Origin: Sphingomonas sp. PP-CE-1A-559
GTDB lineage: Bacteria > Pseudomonadota > Alphaproteobacteria > Sphingomonadales > Sphingomonadaceae
Assembly: GCF_004340965.1 (NCBI RefSeq)
Contig: NZ_SLYA01000001.1
Location: forward strand, 434,001-498,000
Direction: 5' to 3'
Length of the DNA stretch: 64,000 nucleotides
In this document: one piece after another, positions 58,237 through 64,000 of the stretch
Layout of the letters: every line of letters starts with the position of its first letter
How positions within the stretch are numbered: position 1 is the stretch's first letter
The notes under the pieces: generated by a model
Seen by the model: the letters and a program-made list of their open reading frames with translations, nothing else
Database searches by the model: none
What the model was told of the DNA's origin: nothing
Position numbers and translations under genes: made by a program

Positions 58237-59285
58237 CACCGGACGCCGAACGGGCAGGGGCCTTGCGCGACTTCGACGTCGTGCTCGTCCTCAGCGGCGG
58301 CAACGCGCTCGGCGCATTTGAGGCCGGCGTCTACGAAGCGCTGCACACGCACGGCCTCCAACCCGACTGGGTCATCGGCGCATCGATCGGCGCGATCAAC
58401 GGGGCGTTGATTGCCGGTTCCGCTCCCGATCGCCGCATCGAGACGTTGCGAACGTTCTGGCGACCCGCACCGTCCGGCGCCCCGGCGCTTCCGTGGCTAG
58501 GTGGCCTCGAAACCATCCGCCGCACGAATGCAGTCGGCTGGTCCGCAACGCTGGGTCGTCCCGGCATCTTCGGCCCCATGCTATCCGCCCTGACGCCATG
58601 GACCGACAACCAGCCGTCGATCTTCGAAACCAACCAGCTCGCCACGACGCTGGAAACGCTGGTCGACTTCGATCGCCTCAACACAGGCGCATGCCGCTAC
58701 ACCGCGACTGCGGTCGATCTCGAAACCGGCGACGATGTCGTATTCGACAGCGCCGCGATGCAGATCGGACCCGATCACATACGCGCCAGCGCGGCGCTGC
58801 CGGTTGCCTTCCCGCCGGTCGAGATCGACGGCCGCTGGCTGGTCGACGGCGGCCTGTCCGCAAATCTGCCGCTCGACCCGATCCTCAGCGAACCGCCACC
58901 GCGACCGACACTCTGCATCGCGGTCGACCTCTTGCCGCTCCACGGTCCACGTCCGACGACACTGGGCGAGGCGACGAGCCGCATGCAGGACCTGATCTTC
59001 GCCGCGCAATCCCGCCGCGCGATCGAACGGTGGCAAGCCGCGCACGCCGGCCGCCAGGACTTCGTGCTGTCGCTGGTCCGCCTCGCCTATACCGAGCAGG
59101 CCGATGAAGTCGCCGGCAAGGCGCTGGATTTCTCAGGCCCCACGATCGAACAGCGCTGGTCGGCAGGCCGTCGCGCCGCGATGCTGGCCGTCGAGGGCGT
59201 AAAGGCCGGAACGCTGGCGATCGGCGTTCCTGGCTTCAACATCGCCACGCTGGACTGCCGGCGACCCAGCGGCGTCGACCGTTGA
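58233..59285 (+). CDS. patatin-like phospholipase
   Basis: A 350-aa lipid hydrolase: oxyanion LSGGNALGAFEAG, nucleophile Ser51 in GASIGAING, and Asp in VDGGLSANLPLDP. There is no signal peptide. Its GTG start lies inside the SDR stop (GTGA). It probably acts on membrane lipids together with the anchored SDR. Confidence 0.9.
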   Translation: MTPDAERAGALRDFDVVLVLSGGNALGAFEAGVYEALHTHGLQPDWVIGASIGAINGALIAGSAPDRRIETLRTFWRPAPSGAPALPWLGGLETIRRTNAVGWSATLGRPGIFGPMLSALTPWTDNQPSIFETNQLATTLETLVDFDRLNTGACRYTATAVDLETGDDVVFDSAAMQIGPDHIRASAALPVAFPPVEIDGRWLVDGGLSANLPLDPILSEPPPRPTLCIAVDLLPLHGPRPTTLGEATSRMQDLIFAAQSRRAIERWQAAHAGRQDFVLSLVRLAYTEQADEVAGKALDFSGPTIEQRWSAGRRAAMLAVEGVKAGTLAIGVPGFNIATLDCRRPSGVDR

Positions 59286-59318
59286 GTGGTCAGGCAGGTC
59301 CGGTGAGATAGACAGGAT

Positions 59319-59402
59319 TGGTGCGGACGGCGGGACTCGAACCCGCACTCCTAGGGAGGGAGATTTTAAGTCTCCTGCGTCTACCGGTTTCGCCACGTCC
59401 GC
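59319..59402 (-). tRNA. tRNA-Leu (anticodon TAA)
   Basis: On the minus strand acceptor GCGGACG/CGTCCGC; anticodon stem GGAGA/TCTCC with loop CTTAAAA (anticodon TAA); a long variable arm; T arm GCGGG-TTCGAGT-CCCGC. CCA is encoded (59321-59319). It borders the accessory region. Confidence 0.95.
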
Positions 59403-59502
59403 ACACGCGCCCAACAAGACGAGGTCGCGCGCAGCGTCAACCCACCTTGCCAGGCCGGCAGCATATTCTTCGACTGTCTACGGTCCCGCGCAGTGGTACC
59501 GC

Positions 59503-59781
59503 TCACACGTTCAGGCGTGAGCGCATTTCCTTGCCCGGCTTGAAATACGGCACGCGCTTGGCCTCGACCTCGACGACTTCGCCGGTACGCGGGTTGCGGC
59601 CGGTCCGCGCATCGCGCGCACGCGTGGAGAATGCACCGAAACCGCGCAGTTCGACTCGACCGTCGGCGGCCAGTCGCTTGGATATCTCGTCGAAGAAGGT
59701 GCTGACGATCAGCTCCACTTCGTTAGGCTGTAGGTCCGGATGCGCCTCGGCGATCTTAAGGACCAGTTCAGATCGGATCAT
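59503..59781 (-). CDS. ihfB: integration host factor beta subunit
   Basis: A 92-aa DNA-bending protein of the HU/IHF family ([60 protein letters not shown]). Its position after rpsA is typical. Partner ihfA is not in the window. Confidence 0.96.
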   Translation of the reverse strand: MIRSELVLKIAEAHPDLQPNEVELIVSTFFDEISKRLAADGRVELRGFGAFSTRARDARTGRNPRTGEVVEVEAKRVPYFKPGKEMRSRLNV

Positions 59782-59886
59782 TCGAGCCCCCGCCCATCTA
59801 AAAAAACGCGTACAGATTGATACAGGTCAACCTGCGAGGCATTAGCACTTATTACCGAACAGTCAAAAACCAAAGTGGATATGACA

Positions 59887-59920
59887 ATAAAAAGCCCGAC
59901 ATGTTCGAGACATGCCGGGC
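59887..59920 (-). terminator. intrinsic terminator of rpsA
   Basis: On the minus strand GCCCGGCATGT/ACATGTCGGGC (one mismatch, loop CTCGA) followed by TTTTTAT. It ends rpsA before ihfB. Confidence 0.85.
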
Positions 59921-59956
59921 GTTTTCATCGATAAGCCGTTAGGCTTTTCTTAACAC

Positions 59957-61675
59957 TTACTTCTTCTCGGCGTCCGTACGAGCCTTGAGAGCCTCGCCCA
60001 GGATGTTGCCGAGGGTCGCGCCCGAGTCCGACGAACCGTACTGAGCGACAGCCTGCTTCTCTTCCGAGATCTGCATGGCCTTGATCGAGAAGGTCGGCTT
60101 CTTCGAACGATCGAAGCCGGTGACCATCGCGTCGAACTTCTGGCCGACCTGGAAACGCTCCGGACGCTGCTCGTCGCGATCGCGACCCAGATCCGTGCGC
60201 TTGATGAAGCCGGTCGCGCCATCGTCGCCCTGCTGCACTTCGAGGCCCGCGTCGCGGACTTCGAGAACGGTCACGGTGACGATCGCGTTCTTGTTCAGCT
60301 TGTCGCCTGCTGCTGCGATGCCGCCGGCCGATGGCCCGCCGCGCTCGAGCTGCTTCATGCCGAGCGAGATACGCTCCTTCTCGGCGTCGATGTCGAGCAC
60401 GACGGCCTCGACGGTCTCACCCTTGCGATGCAGGTTGAGCGCGTCCTCACCCGAAACACCCCATGCGATGTCGGACATGTGGACCATGCCGTCGACGTCG
60501 TTGTCGAGGCCGATGAACAGACCGAACTCGGTCGCGTTCTTGACTTCGCCTTCGACGGTCGAACCGATCGGATGAGCGGCAGCGAAGGCCTCCCAAGGAT
60601 TGGCCTGAGCCTGCTTGAGGCCGAGCGAGATGCGACGCTTCTCGGAATCGACTTCGAGGACCATGACGTCGACTTCCTGCGAGGTCGACACGATCTTGCC
60701 CGGATGGACGTTCTTCTTGGTCCAGGACATTTCCGACACGTGGACGAGGCCTTCGATGCCCGCTTCCAGCTCGACGAACGCACCATATTCGGTGATGTTC
60801 GTGACGCGACCGGTGAGCTTCGCGCCGACCGGATACTTGACCATCGCGCCATCCCAGGGATCGCTCTCCAGCTGCTTCATGCCGAGGCTGATGCGCTGGG
60901 TGTCCTTGTTGATGCGGATGATCTGCACCTTGACGGTGTCGCCGATGTTCAGGACTTCGCTCGGGTGACCGACGCGCTTGTAGCTGAGATCGGTGACGTG
61001 CAGCAGGCCATCGATGCCGCCGAGATCAACGAACGCACCGTAATCGGTGATGTTCTTGACGACGCCGTCGATGATCTGACCCTCGGCCAGGCTGAGGATC
61101 AGGCCCGAACGCTGCTCTGCGCGCGTCTCTTCGAGAACGGCGCGACGCGACACGACGATGTTGCCGCGCTTGCGGTCCATCTTCAGGATCTGGAACGGCT
61201 GGGGGATGTCCATCAGCGGGGTGACATCGCGCACGGGGCGGATATCGACCTGCGAGCCGGGCAGGAACGCGACGGCGCCGTTCAGGTCGACGGTGAAGCC
61301 ACCCTTCACGCGGCCGAAGATGACGCCTTCGACGCGGGTCGTCTTGGAGAATTCGGTTTCCAGCTTGTCCCATGCGGCTTCGCGACGGGCGCGATCGCGG
61401 CTGAGCATTGCTTCGCCGTGGACGTTCTCGACGCGGTCGACATAGACTTCGACTTCGTCGCCGACCTTGAGGTCAGCCTTCTGGCCCGGCGCTGCGAATT
61501 CGCGAAGCGGCACGCGGCCTTCCGACTTCAGACCGACGTCGATGACGGCCATGTCGTTCTCGATGCCGGTCACGGTGCCATGCACCACGCGGCCCTCGAA
61601 GCTGTCGGCGTCGCCGAGCGTTTCGTTCAGCATCGCCGCGAAATCGTCGCGGGTCGGCATTACCTGGGTTGCCAT
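59957..61675 (-). CDS. rpsA: 30S ribosomal protein S1
   Basis: A 572-aa S1 with six S1/OB repeats (for example VEVYVDRVENVHGEAMLSRD; VDLGGIDGLLHVTDLSYKRV; VELEAGIEGLVHVSEMSWTK; IGLDNDVDGMVHMSDIAWGV). It recruits mRNA to the ribosome. ATG at 61675; upstream extension lacks similarity. Next gene in the conserved order is ihfB. Confidence 0.97.
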   Translation of the reverse strand: MATQVMPTRDDFAAMLNETLGDADSFEGRVVHGTVTGIENDMAVIDVGLKSEGRVPLREFAAPGQKADLKVGDEVEVYVDRVENVHGEAMLSRDRARREAAWDKLETEFSKTTRVEGVIFGRVKGGFTVDLNGAVAFLPGSQVDIRPVRDVTPLMDIPQPFQILKMDRKRGNIVVSRRAVLEETRAEQRSGLILSLAEGQIIDGVVKNITDYGAFVDLGGIDGLLHVTDLSYKRVGHPSEVLNIGDTVKVQIIRINKDTQRISLGMKQLESDPWDGAMVKYPVGAKLTGRVTNITEYGAFVELEAGIEGLVHVSEMSWTKKNVHPGKIVSTSQEVDVMVLEVDSEKRRISLGLKQAQANPWEAFAAAHPIGSTVEGEVKNATEFGLFIGLDNDVDGMVHMSDIAWGVSGEDALNLHRKGETVEAVVLDIDAEKERISLGMKQLERGGPSAGGIAAAGDKLNKNAIVTVTVLEVRDAGLEVQQGDDGATGFIKRTDLGRDRDEQRPERFQVGQKFDAMVTGFDRSKKPTFSIKAMQISEEKQAVAQYGSSDSGATLGNILGEALKARTDAEKK

Positions 61676-61951
61676 AGAATTCAGTAATCCTAGTCTGTTT
61701 CCGGCCAAGCGGTTGGGTCCGCTGGTCTTGGCCTTCGTTGCCGCGACGACCGAACGTCGAACGCGGCATCCGGACGGCACGAGGCGCGGAGGACGTAGAC
61801 GCTGAATGCGAAAACGGCGCGTGAGACTCGAGGGTCTCCGCGCCTTCCTCCACGAGCATCGCTCGCCGGACGGTTCCGTATAGCCGAAACCCCGTCTCGG
61901 AGCAAGTTCGCCGCTGCTTCGTTAGGGGCCGCTCACAACAGGAGCGAAGAT

Positions 61952-62209
61952 TTGAACGAACGCGGCATTCTCGTGCTGGGCTGGGTCGCCACCGTGACGG
62001 CGATCGTGATGTACCTGTCGTACATCGACCAGATCATGCTGAACCTTTCGGGTCAGAAGGGATCGGTGGTCCAGCCGTTCGCGACGATGGTGAATTGCGC
62101 GCTGTGGGTGGGATATGGGTTTTTGAAGGACAAGCGGGATTGGCCGATCGTCGTGGCTAATTTCCCGGGGGTGGTGTTTGGGGCGGTGGCGTTGGTTACT
62201 GCGCTTTAG
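61952..62209 (+). CDS. SemiSWEET family small sugar transporter
   Basis: An 85-aa three-helix protein (LGWVATVTAIVMYLSYIDQI; VQPFATMVNCALWVGYGFLK; WPIVVANFPGVVFGAVALVT) with the Asn/Pro features of SemiSWEETs, which act as dimers. The TTG start at 61952 has a GGAGCG site. It runs opposite to rpsA and cmk. Confidence 0.87.
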   Translation: MNERGILVLGWVATVTAIVMYLSYIDQIMLNLSGQKGSVVQPFATMVNCALWVGYGFLKDKRDWPIVVANFPGVVFGAVALVTAL

Positions 62210-62249
62210 GTCCACTGATCCCCCTTGGAGGAGAGTGCCGCCAATCCCC

Positions 62250-62354
62250 CCTCCCTGGAAGGGAGGGGCAGGGGGTGGGTCGGCTTCCGCATAGACGATT
62301 TGGGGTGGCGCAAGCTGGCCGACCCACCCCCAACCCCTCCCTTCCAGGGAGGGG
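62250..62354. repeat. CTCCCTGGAAGGGAGGGG inverted repeat
   Basis: CTCCCTGGAAGGGAGGGGCA pairs with CCCCTCCCTTCCAGGGAGGG, with inner GGGGTGGGTCGGC arms. It lies between the SemiSWEET and cmk genes. Confidence 0.85.
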
Positions 62355-62393
62355 AGCGAGAAGAAGATGCGCTTCCGTTACCCAACAGAGCAA

Positions 62394-62498
62394 CCACCCC
62401 GGCGAAGGCCGGGGCCCAATTGGGGGACGGTACTAACTGAGGACGGTGCTTCGTTACCGCGGACGTTCCAATTGGACCTCGGCCTTCGCCGGGGTGGT
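62394..62498. repeat. CCACCCCGGCGAAGGCCGGG inverted repeat
   Basis: CCACCCCGGCGAAGGCCGGG pairs with CGGCCTTCGCCGGGGTGGT, inner CCCAATTGG arms. Second copy of the family at 39704-39811. Together with the previous repeat it fills the 313-base gap. Confidence 0.85.
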
Positions 62499-62522
62499 CG
62501 CCGCTGCCAAGAGGGGAGTGGC

Positions 62523-63161
62523 CTAAACCGAAGCCGCCTTCTTCGCCCGCTGCGCCTCCACCAGCGCAACAGCCCGCTGCACCGAAGCCTCGATCGACAA
62601 AAAGCTCGTATCCAGCAAAGCAGCATCCGCCGCCATCACCAGCGGCGCAGTAGAACGCCCGCTATCCCGAGCATCCCGAGCCCGAATATCCGCCAGCACC
62701 CGATCCTTGCTCGCAGTCCCGCCCCGAGCCTGCAACTCAGCATGCCGCCGCTGCGCCCGGATATTCGGCGTAGCCTTCACGAACAGCTTCGCATCCGCAT
62801 CCGGCGCGATCACCGTCCCGATATCGCGCCCGTCGAGGATCGCGCCACCCTCCTGCGCCGCGAACCGCTTCTGCCGGTGCAGCAGTGCCGCGCGCACCAG
62901 CGGATGCGCCGACACCACCGACGCCAGCGCGCCGATATCGTCATCACGCAACGCCGGATCGCTCAGCAGCGCATCGCTGAAATCGCACGCGGCAACCGCG
63001 TCGGCCTCGGTCTCCGGATCGAGCCCCATCCGCGCCACGCTCAGCGCCACGGCCCGGTACAGCAGCCCGGTATCGAGATATGGCAGCTTGTAATGCTTGG
63101 CCAAGGCACGCGCGATGGTGCCCTTGCCCGATGCCGCCGGACCGTCGACTGCGATGATCAT
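62523..63161 (-). CDS. cmk: cytidylate kinase
   Basis: A 212-aa kinase for CMP/dCMP with P-loop DGPAASGKGTIARALA, LDTGLLYRAVA and LDGRDIGTVIAPDAD. ATG at 63161, one base after the aroA stop. Order aroA-cmk-rpsA is conserved in many proteobacteria. Confidence 0.96.
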   Translation of the reverse strand: MIIAVDGPAASGKGTIARALAKHYKLPYLDTGLLYRAVALSVARMGLDPETEADAVAACDFSDALLSDPALRDDDIGALASVVSAHPLVRAALLHRQKRFAAQEGGAILDGRDIGTVIAPDADAKLFVKATPNIRAQRRHAELQARGGTASKDRVLADIRARDARDSGRSTAPLVMAADAALLDTSFLSIEASVQRAVALVEAQRAKKAASV

Positions 63162-63162
63162 C

Positions 63163-64000
63163 TTAATTCCCCCGGCCGGTAAGCGCATCGAGCGACCGGA
63201 AGAACACGGGATAGCTCGTCGCCACCGGCGATACATCATCGATCGTGACGGGCTCGCGGCTCCCAAGTCCAGCCACGACCATGCTCATTGCGATGCGGTG
63301 GTCGAGTTTCGAGGCGATCCGAGCGCCACCGCGAATCGCCGCGCCGCCCGACCCGGTGATCGCCATGCCGTCCTCATACTCCTCGCAAGCCACGCCGCAT
63401 GCTTCGAGCGCGATCCGCATCGTCGTGATCCGGTCCGATTCCTTGACGCGCAACTCGTGTGCGCCGCGAGCCACGGTCGTGCCGGTCGCGAAAGCCGCGG
63501 CGACGAACAGCACGGGATATTCATCGATCATGCTCGGCGCGAGATCGGCCGGCACCTCGATCGCGGTCAGCGGGGCATGCCGGACGCGCAGGTCGGCGAC
63601 CGGCTCGCCACCGACGATGCGCGGGTCGAGCTCGGTAATATCCGCGCCCATCATCCGCAAAGCCGTGACGATCCCGATCCGCGTCGGGTTCAGCCCGACA
63701 TTGCGCACGACGATATCCGACCCCGGCACGATCGACGCCGCGACGAGCCAGAACGCCGACGACGAAGGATCGCCCGGCACGACGATATCCTGCGGCTTCA
63801 GGTCCGCTTCGCCCGTGATCGATATGATGCGACCCTGGTTCGTCTCCTCGACGGTCAGCTTCGCGCCGAACCCGGTGAGCATCCGCTCGCTATGATCGCG
63901 CGTCGCGACCGGCTCGATGACCCGCGTGATCCCCGGCGTGTTGAGCCCCGCGAGCAGGATCGCCGACTTCACCTGCGCCGACGCGACCGGCAGCGTGTAT
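63163..64000 (-). CDS. aroA: 3-phosphoshikimate 1-carboxyvinyltransferase, 3' part
   Basis: The frame is open to the window edge (about 278 codons), so the start is outside. Visible parts are QVKSAILLAGLNTPG, the EPSP synthase signature LRVKESDRI, PGDPSSSAFWLVAA and DHRIAMSMVVAGLGS. It makes EPSP in the shikimate pathway. It is transcribed into cmk. Confidence 0.95.
   Translation of the reverse strand, partial: YTLPVASAQVKSAILLAGLNTPGITRVIEPVATRDHSERMLTGFGAKLTVEETNQGRIISITGEADLKPQDIVVPGDPSSSAFWLVAASIVPGSDIVVRNVGLNPTRIGIVTALRMMGADITELDPRIVGGEPVADLRVRHAPLTAIEVPADLAPSMIDEYPVLFVAAAFATGTTVARGAHELRVKESDRITTMRIALEACGVACEEYEDGMAITGSGGAAIRGGARIASKLDHRIAMSMVVAGLGSREPVTIDDVSPVATSYPVFFRSLDALTGRGN

Noticed and set aside
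59319..59417. Small minus-strand frame across tRNA-Leu
   Set aside because: Typical false frame made by a tRNA sequence.

Overview
ORGANISM. The window is high-GC DNA with the gene content and repeat style of an alphaproteobacterium of the order Sphingomonadales (Sphingomonas or a close relative). This rests on remembered family resemblance: a long Gly/Arg-rich S5, a probable DUF6628 protein, the acidic MSDKVHAPVSG-type protein, gene order, and many G/C-rich intergenic inverted repeats. No database search was possible. LAYOUT. 1-4.8 kb: an EAL phosphodiesterase with a degenerate receiver domain, then a three-gene operon of exported proteins that includes an M48 metalloprotease. 4.8-7.6 kb: tRNA-Trp, secE and nusG on the minus strand and an alpha/beta hydrolase. 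7.6-12.7 kb: str operon (rpsL-rpsG-fusA-tuf) with promoter, leader hairpin and terminator. 12.7-13.7 kb: dgkA and a DUF559 nuclease gene flanked by inverted repeats, lying between tuf and rpsJ. 14-26.6 kb: S10 and spc operons (rpsJ to rplO), then secY and adk, with terminator-like hairpins at three joints. The rpsM-rpsK-rpoA-rplQ block does not follow. 27-36.5 kb: a two-component system, two MFS transporters, rsmD with an rluB-type synthase carrying a very long basic tail, a lone receiver protein, a probably iron-regulated DUF6628-like gene and folC. 36.6-41.5 kb: minus-strand metabolic block lapA-pyrF-trpF-trpB-trpA-accD-folC. 41.6-59.3 kb: about 18 kb of accessory genes with many lipid, envelope and stress functions: two patatins, an EEP hydrolase, phospholipase C, an L,D-transpeptidase, a solute-binding lipoprotein, an I78 inhibitor, an aldehyde dehydrogenase, a YciF/DUF892-acidic protein-alcohol dehydrogenase cluster, and a HAD-SDR-patatin operon. 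The region ends at tRNA-Leu. 59.5-64 kb: ihfB, rpsA, a SemiSWEET gene, cmk and the 3' part of aroA. HOW IT FITS. The ribosomal and secretion genes form the growth-linked core. The minus-strand series aroA-cmk-rpsA-ihfB and lapA-pyrF-trpFBA-accD-folC looks like one conserved alphaproteobacterial series split by the 18-kb accessory segment. The most interesting non-coding signals are a two-hairpin element repeated downstream of nusG and of fusA with one compensatory base-pair change, a perfect FNR-type box in the adh/HAD intergenic region, and a Fur-box-like palindrome upstream of the DUF6628-like gene. No CRISPR array, rRNA, integrase or transposase was seen.
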